From positions 19,734 to 83,733 of the forward strand of contig JAKAJL010000015.1 in the NCBI GenBank assembly GCA_021813805.1: 64,000 nt of DNA. Reading direction: 5' to 3'. This DNA is from Pseudomonadota bacterium. Its GTDB lineage: Bacteria; Pseudomonadota; Alphaproteobacteria; Rhizobiales; Beijerinckiaceae. Below, piece by piece: positions 41,637 through 49,445 of the stretch. The first letter of the stretch is position 1. Each line of letters begins with the position of its first letter. The notes below the pieces were generated by a model. That model was given only the letters and a program-made list of their open reading frames with translations, had not been told where the DNA came from and did no database searches. The position numbers and the translations under genes are program-made.

Positions 41637-42467
41637 TCAGAGCCGGGCGGCGTGCCAGGCTATGTGGTCGCTCATGAAGGTCGAGATGAAATAATAGGAA
41701 TGATCGTAGCCTTCGCGCATGTGCAGGGTGAGCGGAATGGCCGCCTTCGCGCAGGCTTCCTGCAGCAGCCAGGGTTTTAGCCCGTCCTGCAGGAAGGGGT
41801 CCGCCGCGCCCTGGTCGACCAGGAACTCCTTGAAACGGCAGCCGTCTTCGATCAGCGCGGTCGCGTCATAGGCGCGCCAGGCCTTTTCGTCCGGTCCCAG
41901 ATATTTTTGCAGCGCCGGGCGCGACCAGCCGCTGGTCATGGGCTGGACGATCGGGGAGAAAGCCGAGCAGCTCCGGAATCTTTCGGGATGTTTCAAAGCC
42001 ATGGTCAGCGCCCCGTGCCCGCCCATCGAATGCCCAAAAATCCCTTGCCGGCTCATGTCGGCGGGAAAATTCTCGGCGACGAGGGCCGGCAATTCGTCGA
42101 GAACATAGGAGGCCATGCGGTAATGACGCGCATAAGGCCCTTCGGTGGCGTCGAGATAGAATCCCGCGCCCTTGCCAAAGCGCCAGTCGTCAGGATCGTC
42201 GGGAATGTCGTCGCCGCGCGGCGAGGTGTCGGGGCAAACCACGATGACGCCATGCGCCGCCGCCGCCGCGCGATATTCGCCCTTTTCCGTGACATTGGCG
42301 TGGGTGCATGTCAGGCCGGACAAATACCACAGCACGGGCGCCGGAGCTGTCGTCGCCTGCGGCGGGACGAAGACGGAGAAAGTCATGTCGCATGCCGTCG
42401 TCCGCGCTGGATGACGATAGATTCCCTGGACGCCGCCATGCGATTTGGCGGTCGATATTTGCTCCAT
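41637..42467 (-). CDS. fghA: S-formylglutathione hydrolase
   Basis: 276 residues. Esterase D family; hydrolyses S-formylglutathione to formate and glutathione, last step of the GSH formaldehyde route. Nucleophile Ser in GHSMGGHGAL, Asp in DQGAADPF, His in YDHSYYF. ATG 42467 has GGGAG six bases upstream. Follows gfa on the same strand across a structured 103-base gap. Confidence 0.95.
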   Translation of the reverse strand: MEQISTAKSHGGVQGIYRHPARTTACDMTFSVFVPPQATTAPAPVLWYLSGLTCTHANVTEKGEYRAAAAAHGVIVVCPDTSPRGDDIPDDPDDWRFGKGAGFYLDATEGPYARHYRMASYVLDELPALVAENFPADMSRQGIFGHSMGGHGALTMALKHPERFRSCSAFSPIVQPMTSGWSRPALQKYLGPDEKAWRAYDATALIEDGCRFKEFLVDQGAADPFLQDGLKPWLLQEACAKAAIPLTLHMREGYDHSYYFISTFMSDHIAWHAARL

Positions 42468-42493
42468 GAGCCGCTCCCGAAAAATAGGCGTCA

Positions 42494-42570
42494 ACGCGGG
42501 CGCGTTTTCGCTTTGCGCGCGCCCGCGTCGGTCTTCCGCCGGACAGCACGCCGGCGCGCCGACCGAAGAC
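42494..42570 (-). other. Intercistronic stem-loops between gfa and fghA
   Basis: An 11-base perfect stem ACGCGGGCGCG/CGCGCCCGCGT (42494-42504, 42518-42528; 13-base loop) and a second stem, GTCTTC/GAAGAC (42531-42536, 42565-42570) enclosing CGCCGG/CCGGCG (42537-42542, 42551-42556). Read from gfa towards fghA this could attenuate or partly terminate transcription and thereby set the relative amounts of the two enzymes. Confidence 0.5.
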
Positions 42571-43146
42571 TCACGCCGCCAGCTTGCCGGACAATTTGGC
42601 GACGTGGGTGGCGATGGCGTCCATCAATGGCGGCGACAGGCAGTCGTATGTCTGCAGGCCGATCTCATGCATCCTGTCGCGCACTTCCCCCATTTTCGAC
42701 GGTGGGAAGCCCTGCTCGATGATCGACGAGACGAAAGCGGCGAATTCCGGCGGCGCCCACCCGTCCTCGCGCGACAATTCAGTATGGATGAAATCGAGGC
42801 CGTAGAAGGGATGATCCGTCTTCTCGATCCGCCCGAACATGTGGACCCCGCATTCCTTGCAGGCGTGACGCTGGATCACCGCGTTGGGATCGACGATGTA
42901 CAGCTTGTCCTCATTGGCGACGACGCGCAGCCGGTCGCGCGGCACGACGCCGACCACCGAGAAAATCGCGCCCGGCGGCTTCCAGCATTTGCTGCAGCCG
43001 CAAGCGTGGTTATGCGCCACCTGGCCAGTGATCTCGACGCGGACGGGATTGGTCGCGCATTTGCAGACCAGGGTTCCGCCGGCGAAATCGTCGCGGCCGC
43101 GCTTCAGGCCATTGTCGATGCCCGGATGAAGTCGAATGTCGGTCAT
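42571..43146 (-). CDS. gfa: Glutathione-dependent formaldehyde-activating enzyme
   Basis: 191 residues. Catalyses or accelerates addition of formaldehyde to glutathione. Zinc cysteines in [24 protein letters not shown] and [11 protein letters not shown] are complete. AGGAGACGACC precedes ATG 43146; the open frame upstream to 43659 is not family-like. Lies with fghA and near the formaldehyde dehydrogenase gene, completing the GSH pathway. Confidence 0.94.
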   Translation of the reverse strand: MTDIRLHPGIDNGLKRGRDDFAGGTLVCKCATNPVRVEITGQVAHNHACGCSKCWKPPGAIFSVVGVVPRDRLRVVANEDKLYIVDPNAVIQRHACKECGVHMFGRIEKTDHPFYGLDFIHTELSREDGWAPPEFAAFVSSIIEQGFPPSKMGEVRDRMHEIGLQTYDCLSPPLMDAIATHVAKLSGKLAA

Positions 43147-43600
43147 CTTGGTCGTCTCCTCGTGCTGGGGTTTTGTGTTACGGCCCCGGAACAAGCTGAC
43201 GATATTGCCGAAACCGAAAGGATGTCCGCTCATCATCGCCTCCGTTGTTCGCTTGCCGGTAATTGTTTCCAAATTGCCGGAAGCCCTGACTCGTCGCTGC
43301 CGATGTCCGCCGGTCATGGAAACGCTCGGTCTTTTTGAATGATCGGGCGTTGAATCTGTTCTGCCAAGTTCCCGACAAGCATGATAGCGTGCAGTCGCCC
43401 CGTGCCGTTCATCATATATAGCAACCAGAATGCGCTTAGCTGCGCAATTTTGCCGCAACGCAATAAAATTACGGCGACATTGGCATTCTACGCGTAAGTT
43501 CGAGAGATTGCGCGTCTCGACCCCGGACAACGATCTTATTAATCGCTTATGATGATGAAATAGACTGCTTCGATCAGTCAGTACGATTATCTTTGCTTTG
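43147..43600. promoter_or_regulatory. Divergent promoter region between gfa and the PQQ-associated gene
   Basis: About 450 bases, more AT-rich than its surroundings. An interrupted dyad AATTTTGC...GCAATAAAATT (43446-43470) is the most operator-like element. A TATATA stretch at 43415-43422 could serve as -10 toward gfa. No RNA gene or ORF with family support is seen. Confidence 0.4.
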
Positions 43601-44815
43601 ATGATCGATCGATTCGAACTGAGCCTGCCGTGGCTCCTTTTGTCTGTTGCCCTTGCCATCCGGGTCGCGGTCGTCGCTCCGGCGCGCGCGCAGACCGCCT
43701 CCCCGCGGATAGAGGTCCGGATCGGCTATATCGCCCGCCAGATTCCGCCGCCGCCGCTTTATGACCTCACGGCGACGCCCCAGGATGAGGGAGTGGCCGG
43801 CGCGCGGCTGGCGATCATGGACAACAACACCAGCGGTTCCTTTCTTGGACAGCGGTTCGACCTGGACGAGGCCATCCTGCCGCCGGACCAATCGGAAGTC
43901 GCAGCCGCCCGCAAGTTGGCCGACGGCGGCGACGGCCTGATCCTCGCCGACCTGCCGGCCGATCAATTGCTCGCCGTCGCCGACGCGCTGAAGGGACGGG
44001 ACGTGGTTCTGTTCAGCGTTTCGGCGCAGGACAATTTCCTGCGCGGCAAGGAGTGCCGGGCCAATATTTTCCATGTCGCGCCGAGCCGCGCCATGCTTAC
44101 CGACGCTTTGGCTCAGTTTCTCGCGGTCAAGAGATGGACCAGAATTTTCCTGATCGTCGGCCAAACCAGGGCGGATGCGAGCTATGCCGCGTCCTTTCGC
44201 GCTTCCGCGAAAAAATTCGGACTGACAATCGTCGCTGAAAAACCCTGGACCTTCGGCCCGCTCGCCCAGGCGCGTGGCGACGCTGTCACCCAGGGCGCCG
44301 CCCTGGTCTTCACCCGCGCCGCCGACAGCGACATGATCGTTGTCGCCGACGAGGAGGATAATTTCGGGGATTATGTTCCCTATCATACGGCGGACCCGAA
44401 GCTGGTCGGCGGCACGCAGGGACTTATCGCCGCCTCTTGGCATCGCACGCAATTCGCCTTCGGCGCCGAACAATTGCAGGATCGCTTCCTGCGCCTCGCC
44501 AAGCGGCGCATGCGGCCGGTCGATTATCAGGCCTGGACGGCGGTTCGCGCGATCGGCGAGGCGGTCGTTCATGCCCGTTCGGCCGATCCGCGCGCGCTCG
44601 CCGCCTTCATGGTCGATCCGCAATTCAGCATCGCCGTGTTCAAAGGCGTGGCCGCGAGTTTCCGGCCCTGGGACCATCAGTTGCGCCAGCCGCTGCTGCT
44701 GGCGCAACCCGCCTTCCTGGTGGCCCTGGCGCCGCTGCCGGGTTTTTTGCACCAGCGTACGATTCTCGACACGCTCGGGGTGGATAAGCCGGAGACGCAG
44801 TGCCGTTGGCCGTGA
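43601..44815 (+). CDS. PQQ-associated ABC transporter substrate-binding protein
   Basis: 404 residues. Signal peptide ([20 protein letters not shown]) and periplasmic-binding-protein fold of the branched-chain amino acid type ([16 protein letters not shown]). Matches the family of binding proteins encoded with PQQ-dependent alcohol dehydrogenases; the corresponding permease and ATPase are not here. ATG at 43601 lacks a good Shine-Dalgarno. Confidence 0.82.
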   Translation: MIDRFELSLPWLLLSVALAIRVAVVAPARAQTASPRIEVRIGYIARQIPPPPLYDLTATPQDEGVAGARLAIMDNNTSGSFLGQRFDLDEAILPPDQSEVAAARKLADGGDGLILADLPADQLLAVADALKGRDVVLFSVSAQDNFLRGKECRANIFHVAPSRAMLTDALAQFLAVKRWTRIFLIVGQTRADASYAASFRASAKKFGLTIVAEKPWTFGPLAQARGDAVTQGAALVFTRAADSDMIVVADEEDNFGDYVPYHTADPKLVGGTQGLIAASWHRTQFAFGAEQLQDRFLRLAKRRMRPVDYQAWTAVRAIGEAVVHARSADPRALAAFMVDPQFSIAVFKGVAASFRPWDHQLRQPLLLAQPAFLVALAPLPGFLHQRTILDTLGVDKPETQCRWP

Positions 44816-44836
44816 GGCGCGAAGAAGGAGAGGGCG

Positions 44837-45829
44837 ATGATTTTCCCTGACCGGTCGGGATTTTTCCACCCGGGATTTTTTCTGGCGCTCGTTCTTTTCG
44901 CCGCGCCCGCTCCGGCCCTGGCCTTTCGCATTTTCGTCACCAACGAGAAGGGCAATTCGGTCAGCGTGATCGACACCGACAAGCAGCAGGTGGTCGAGAC
45001 CGTTCCGGTCGGGCGGCGTCCGCGCGGCGTCAGCATCAGCCCCGACGGCAAGCTGCTCTACGTCTGCGCCAGCGACGACAACGCCATCAACGTCCTCGAC
45101 GTCGCCACCATGAAGATCGTGCGCTCGCTCGAATCGGGTCCCGATCCCGAACGCTTCGCGCTCAATCAGGCCGGCGACCTGCTCTATATCGCCAACGAGG
45201 ACAATGCCGAGGTCACCGTGGTCGATCTCGCGAAAAATCTCATTCTGGCGCAGATTCCGGTCGGCGTGGAGCCGGAGGGCATGGGCCTCAGCCCGAATGG
45301 CGAACTGCTGGTGGCGACGTCCGAGACCACCAATATGGCGCATTTCATCGACACGCGGAGCTACAAGCTTATCGACAGCGTTCTGGTCGGCAAGCGGCCG
45401 CGCATCGCCGTGTTCAACAGGAGCGGCGCGCAGGTCTGGGTCAGTTCGGAGCTTGGCGGCGACGTTTCGGTGATCGACGCCTCCAGCCACAAGATCATCC
45501 GCAAGATCACATTCGACATTCCTGGCTTGACCAGGGAGGAAATCCAGCCGGTTGGCGTGGTCCTGACCTCGGACGGTAAGAAAGCCTTCGTCGCGCTGGG
45601 CTACGCCAATCGAGTGGCGGTGGTCGATCAGCAGACTTTCGCCGTCGAGAAATATCTGCTGGTCGGCGTGCGCGTCTGGCACCTCGCCTTCACGCCCGAC
45701 GAAAAACTTCTCTACACCACCAACGGCAATTCAAACGACGTCACCGTGATCGACGTGGCGCGGGAAAGGGTGATTAAATCGATTTCCGTCGGCCTGGAGC
45801 CGAACGACCTGGTCTCCTCGCTTCATTGA
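44837..45829 (+). CDS. YVTN-type beta-propeller protein, PQQ-associated
   Basis: 330 residues with a signal peptide (LVLFAAPAPALAF) and seven 40-45-residue YVTN repeats such as NEKGNSVSVIDTDKQQVVETV and SSELGGDVSVIDASSHKI. Periplasmic beta-propeller of the type found in PQQ-alcohol oxidation clusters. Whether it binds PQQ, metal or a protein is unknown. AAGGAGAGGGCG precedes the ATG, 21 bases after the binding protein. Confidence 0.88.
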   Translation: MIFPDRSGFFHPGFFLALVLFAAPAPALAFRIFVTNEKGNSVSVIDTDKQQVVETVPVGRRPRGVSISPDGKLLYVCASDDNAINVLDVATMKIVRSLESGPDPERFALNQAGDLLYIANEDNAEVTVVDLAKNLILAQIPVGVEPEGMGLSPNGELLVATSETTNMAHFIDTRSYKLIDSVLVGKRPRIAVFNRSGAQVWVSSELGGDVSVIDASSHKIIRKITFDIPGLTREEIQPVGVVLTSDGKKAFVALGYANRVAVVDQQTFAVEKYLLVGVRVWHLAFTPDEKLLYTTNGNSNDVTVIDVARERVIKSISVGLEPNDLVSSLH

Positions 45830-45859
45830 GCGCGGCGGAGAAATCGCGGGAGAAAGACA

Positions 45860-46489
45860 ATGTTTGGCAAGGCGCTTCCGATTTTCGGCATTTGGGCCGG
45901 CCTCGTCGCCGCCGCCGCCGCGCAGACGGCGGTCAGCGAGCCGCAGGCTTCGCCCAATGAGGCTCCTTGGCCTTGCGCCCAGCGGCGAACGCCGACGATC
46001 AGCGCCGCCGCGGTCTGGGCGGGTCCCGACATCGCCAAGGCCGGAGACTGGGAGCAGGACAGCGAGGCGGCGGCCCTGGCGGAAAAGCTCGCCTCGCGCC
46101 GCACGCCCCTGTCGGAGATCGGCGGCCTGCTCGACGATTTCGTCAAAAAGGCGGGGGCCGACAAGGACCAGCGCCTGACCCGGGTGTTCGCCGGCGCGCT
46201 GGCCTTGATCAATCGCGAGCGGGATCGCATCATTGCGGGCATCGCCCATTTCGCCGAGGGGCAGGAACGGCTCGCCGAACGCGTGCGCAAGGAAAGCGAA
46301 GAGGTCGCGGACGACGCGGATAAGGGCGCGGCGGACGCCAAGGCGCTCGCGGAAGCGAAAGTGGAATTCGCATGGGACAAGCGAATCTTCGCGGAACGAA
46401 GTCAGTCCTTGACATATGTCTGCGAAACGCCGGGGATTCTCGAACAGCGCGCTTTCGAGATCGCGCGCCGCATCCAGGAGAAGCTGTGA
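45860..46489 (+). CDS. Secreted helical protein of unknown function
   Basis: 209 residues. Signal peptide (about residues 1-22, AAAAAQ), a short Trp/Cys-containing segment (WPCAQRRTPTIS), then a long Ala/Glu/Lys-rich helical region (residues ~70-175; probably coiled-coil) ending at a second Cys (LTYVCETPGILEQ). The two cysteines could form a disulfide. GGGAGAAAGACA precedes the ATG. Co-directional with the beta-propeller gene, 30 bases apart. I do not recognise a named family. Confidence 0.8.
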   Translation: MFGKALPIFGIWAGLVAAAAAQTAVSEPQASPNEAPWPCAQRRTPTISAAAVWAGPDIAKAGDWEQDSEAAALAEKLASRRTPLSEIGGLLDDFVKKAGADKDQRLTRVFAGALALINRERDRIIAGIAHFAEGQERLAERVRKESEEVADDADKGAADAKALAEAKVEFAWDKRIFAERSQSLTYVCETPGILEQRAFEIARRIQEKL

Positions 46490-46867
46490 GGCGGCGCAGC
46501 GAACAGGCTGAGGCGTAACAGGGCGCTGAATTGACTTCGAGAATTGACGTCGAGAATTGACTTCGAGCTTGACCTTCACGTAGAATTACGACATGATTTT
46601 CGCATATTATCGGCAATTGCCGTATTCTCAAAAATTGTTGTCTCGCAAGGATTGAACGCAAGCACGATTTCGTCCCCTGGCGGGCGCAAGCGGCGCGGGT
46701 CAGAGGAACCTTTTCGCCATGAGCGGAGTTATCACGTTTTGATAATGTGAAAGATTTCTAAGAAGCATGGCGGCTCCAGCGCCGAAACAGGGCCGTGCGG
46801 ACGGCGACCGAACCGTCTCGAAAAAAGCGCGGCAAGGAAACGCGAACTCGCAGAATTGGTGGTGAAC
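46490..46867. promoter_or_regulatory. Repeat-rich regulatory region before the orphan response regulator
   Basis: 378 bases with three separate elements: 13-base tandem repeats (46528-46579), a perfect palindrome CGGCAATTGCCG (46611-46622) and a dyad TTATCA-CGTTT-TGATAA (46729-46745). No convincing ORF. A promoter for the regulator gene is expected here; binding of the regulator itself is plausible. Confidence 0.5.
46528..46579. repeat. Tandem 13-base repeat
   Basis: Three full copies of GAATTGACTTCGA (second copy with G in place of one T) and a degraded fourth copy, exactly contiguous. Each copy contains a TTGAC core. Directly repeated 13-mers of this kind fit a response-regulator or other dimer binding array better than a coding sequence. 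Confidence 0.75.
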
Positions 46868-47572
46868 ATGAATCTGTTGATCATCGGGGAGGATCCTCCG
46901 ACGGCGTCTTCATTGGCGGCAGGCTTGAAAGGGGAGGGCTTTGACGTAACCGTCATCGGAGATGACGATCATCCGGTCGAAACGGCGGGGGCCCTCAACC
47001 CTTGCGCTGTACTGTTTGACACGGCGACCCGTTGCGAACGGGTTTTCGACACCTGTCGCGCCTTGCGCCGCATGGGACGGACCGAACCGATGCTGGTCCT
47101 GAGTCCACATCATGGCGCCTGCCACCGCGCGCGGGGCCTGGACGCGGGCGCCGACGATTATATCGCCAAACCCTTCCAGTTCGACGAATTGGTGGAAAGG
47201 CTGCAGGCGCATCTGCTGCACCGTTCCATCGCCGCGGACGCCCGCGAGCGCCTGCAGGTCGGGCGCCTGCTGCTCGACATGCGGCTGCGGCAAGCGTTTT
47301 TCGGCAATGTCCACATTCGGCTGACCCAACGCGAGGCGGAACTCCTCGCCGTGCTGATGCGCAACGCCAATCACCCGATCGGCCGTGACGAAATCTACGA
47401 CGAACTCTGGGGCGTCCAGCCGAACACGTCGCTCAATGTCGTGGACGTTTATATCGGCTATCTGCGCTCCAAATTCACCGATATCACCCGCGTCGGCGGA
47501 CCGTTCATCGGCACGGTTCGGGGGCGCGGTTTCATGCTCGACATGGCCGGATACAAATGCGCGGCGCGGTGA
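46868..47572 (+). CDS. OmpR-family response regulator (orphan)
   Basis: 234 residues from ATG 46868. Receiver domain residues ~1-115 with acidic pocket GED, phosphoacceptor Asp in CAVLFDTATRC, Ser in VLSPHH and Lys in YIAKPFQF; winged-helix DNA-binding domain residues ~130-225 (RLTQREAELLAVLMRNAN). No sensor kinase gene is nearby. Its stop overlaps the next gene (GTGA). A role in regulating xox or GSH-pathway genes is inferred from position only. Confidence 0.92.
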   Translation: MNLLIIGEDPPTASSLAAGLKGEGFDVTVIGDDDHPVETAGALNPCAVLFDTATRCERVFDTCRALRRMGRTEPMLVLSPHHGACHRARGLDAGADDYIAKPFQFDELVERLQAHLLHRSIAADARERLQVGRLLLDMRLRQAFFGNVHIRLTQREAELLAVLMRNANHPIGRDEIYDELWGVQPNTSLNVVDVYIGYLRSKFTDITRVGGPFIGTVRGRGFMLDMAGYKCAAR

Positions 47573-47946
47573 GGAAGGGGTTTTGGCGTTCCCCATGGCG
47601 AAGCGCGACGATGCTGGCCGCGCCGGTCGCGCTCGCTTTAGCCGCCTCCGCAGCCTGCGCTGCGGAATCCAACGATTACCCGACCGAAGCGCGGGCGGAG
47701 TATGTGTTCGGCTGCATGGCGGCCAATGGCCAGGACCAGCTGGCCATGCACAAATGCGCCTGCTCGATCGACGTGATCGCCTCCATCCTGCCTTACGACC
47801 GCTATGTCGACGCCGAGACGGTCCTTTCGATGCGCCAGGGGATCGGGCAGCCCGCCAACTCCTTTCGCGGCGTCGGCGTTTACAATGACATGGTCGCTGA
47901 TCTGCGGCGGGCGCAGGCCGAAGCTGAAATCCGCTGCTTCGAATGA
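47569..47946 (+). CDS. Small secreted cysteine-containing protein
   Basis: 125 residues from GTG 47569 (overlapping the regulator stop); an ATG at 47611 is the alternative. Signal peptide (LAAPVALALAASAACAAE), mature part has Cys in FGCMAANGQ, MHKCACSIDV and EIRCFE, four cysteines in all, suggesting two disulfides or a metal/heme site (no CxxCH). Found beside xox genes; no function known to me. Translationally coupled to the regulator. Confidence 0.75.
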   Translation: MRKGFWRSPWRSATMLAAPVALALAASAACAAESNDYPTEARAEYVFGCMAANGQDQLAMHKCACSIDVIASILPYDRYVDAETVLSMRQGIGQPANSFRGVGVYNDMVADLRRAQAEAEIRCFE

Positions 47947-47953
47947 GAAAAGT

Positions 47954-48838
47954 CTATTGAATTTCCTCGGCTTCGCCCATGCCGCCATGGCGTTCGGGCG
48001 CGACGGCCTGGATCGGCAGAAGCGGGACGCCATAGCTCTCCAGCACCGCGTCGATATCTTTCTGGCGCTTGGCGATGACGGCGTTCAGCTCGTGCTTCCA
48101 GTCGGGTTCGTTGCGCCTCAGGCCAAAGGAAATGCGAAAGACGAAAGTGGGCCGGGTCGTTTCGATCAGCGGCGTCGCCGTCAGGGGCGGGGAGGCCTGT
48201 TTGGCGTAATAGCCGCCGATCGGCCCCCAGAGAATGACGGCGTCGGTCGCGCCGGACTGAAGGTCGCGCACGGCGTCCCTGGACGGCGATGAATAGCGGT
48301 GATCGACCAGAAGGTCGTAAATTTTCGCGTTGGCCACCAGTCCCAGCCGCAACAAGTGGTCGGTGGGCGGCGTGGCGGCGATGAAACCGAGCCTGTGGCC
48401 TTTGAGGCGCGGGTCTTCCAGGCGGTCGACGCCGTCGAGCGGCCCGCCTTTTTTGGTCACCAGCACATAGGTCGAGGCGTAATAGGGATTGGTATGGTCG
48501 ACAATGTCGGAGCCGGAGGCATAGCCGACGATCAGGTCGCAAAGATCCGCTCCCAATGTGTTGCGCACGAACCCCGGCCCTTCGGGCATCCAGTAATAAT
48601 GGAGCGGCCGCTTGAGCTCGTCGGCGACGATCTCGGCGATCTTGTTTTCGAAGCCTTCGCCCGCCTTGTCTGAAAAAGGCATATTGGCGGGGTCGGCGCA
48701 GACCCTGAGACGGTCGCGCGTGACGAGATCGGGCATGGTTTGCGCGCGCGCGGCGACGGGCTGGAGCGTAAGGGCGCAAAAGCCCAGCGCCGCGCGAAGG
48801 AAAAGCCTATTCCGGCCCCATGCAGGCGTCTTCGGCAT
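47954..48838 (-). CDS. xoxJ: XoxJ-type periplasmic binding protein of methanol dehydrogenase
   Basis: 294 residues. Signal peptide (AALGFCALTLQPVAARAQ), type 2 periplasmic-binding fold (LRVCADPANMPFSDKAGEGFENKIAEI). Belongs to the quinoprotein-dehydrogenase-associated binding proteins (XoxJ/MxaJ); in lanthanide systems XoxJ is proposed to help activate XoxF. Its first 32 bases overlap the xoxG coding end. GGAG two bases before the ATG. Confidence 0.9.
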   Translation of the reverse strand: MPKTPAWGRNRLFLRAALGFCALTLQPVAARAQTMPDLVTRDRLRVCADPANMPFSDKAGEGFENKIAEIVADELKRPLHYYWMPEGPGFVRNTLGADLCDLIVGYASGSDIVDHTNPYYASTYVLVTKKGGPLDGVDRLEDPRLKGHRLGFIAATPPTDHLLRLGLVANAKIYDLLVDHRYSSPSRDAVRDLQSGATDAVILWGPIGGYYAKQASPPLTATPLIETTRPTFVFRISFGLRRNEPDWKHELNAVIAKRQKDIDAVLESYGVPLLPIQAVAPERHGGMGEAEEIQ

Positions 48839-49322
48839 CGCTCCAGCTCTTGGGTTTGGGCTCGTGATCCGTGGGCCGGCCGCGCGGCAAGGCCCCGTCA
48901 GCGCGCGCTTTCAGATAGACATAGATATCGTCGACGAAGCACATGACGTTCTTGTCGGTTCCCAGACTCGGCATCACCTTTTCCTGACCGCCGGCAAGGT
49001 CTCTCTTGCCTCCCGCCACGGTCTGCAAGAATTGCGGGTAGGTCAGACGCTTCAGCGAGTCGGTCAAATTCGGCGCATAGCTCGATCCGAGCCCGTCGGG
49101 CCCATGGCAGCGCAGGCATTCCGCGGAAAAGCGAAGATAGCCCGAATAAGTGCGCCAATCGACCTTCCCGTCGGGTGAAATATTGTAGGCCGGATCGCCA
49201 TTGGCGTCGAAATATTCGCCGTCTTTGCTGCTTGCTGGCTTCCTGTTTTCGGCGAGGGCCGCGCCGGCGGCAAGCAGGAGGATTGTGGCGAGGGCGGCGC
49301 GAAGACGCGCGGAGTTTTTCAT
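48807..49322 (-). CDS. xoxG: XoxG-type c-type cytochrome
   Basis: 171 residues from ATG 49322 (an ATG at 49343 is also in frame). Signal peptide (ALATILLLAAGAALAE), one heme site CLRCH (around residue 70) and a probable axial Met in KVMPSLG; the last residues KSWSDAEDACMGPE add a Cys. It accepts electrons from XoxF in the periplasm and could feed the caa3 oxidase. Lies between xoxF and xoxJ. Confidence 0.92.
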   Translation of the reverse strand: MKNSARLRAALATILLLAAGAALAENRKPASSKDGEYFDANGDPAYNISPDGKVDWRTYSGYLRFSAECLRCHGPDGLGSSYAPNLTDSLKRLTYPQFLQTVAGGKRDLAGGQEKVMPSLGTDKNVMCFVDDIYVYLKARADGALPRGRPTDHEPKPKSWSDAEDACMGPE

Positions 49323-49401
49323 GGCGGAGAGAATTTGAGCCATTTGTCGATGCCGGCAGCTGTTTTTGTGGATGGGCAGGCGTGAAACGGGCCTTTGGAT
49401 T

Positions 49402-49429
49402 GCGCCGGGCGAGAACTTTCGCCCGGCGC
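49402..49429. other. Strong stem-loop between xoxF and xoxG
   Basis: An 11-base perfect stem GCGCCGGGCGA/TCGCCCGGCGC with a six-base loop, placed 17 bases after the xoxF stop. It lacks a U-run on the minus strand, so it is more likely a 3' stabiliser or partial terminator that raises xoxF over xoxG/xoxJ messages than a full terminator. Confidence 0.55.
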
Positions 49430-49445
49430 TTTCATTGGCTCGCTG

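Noticed and set aside
43574..45682. 702-codon open frame antisense to the PQQ-associated genes
   Set aside because: The sense strand encodes two proteins with signal peptides and recognisable folds.
46528..46579. CRISPR array
   Set aside because: Repeats are 13 bases and contiguous with no spacers, and no cas genes are present.
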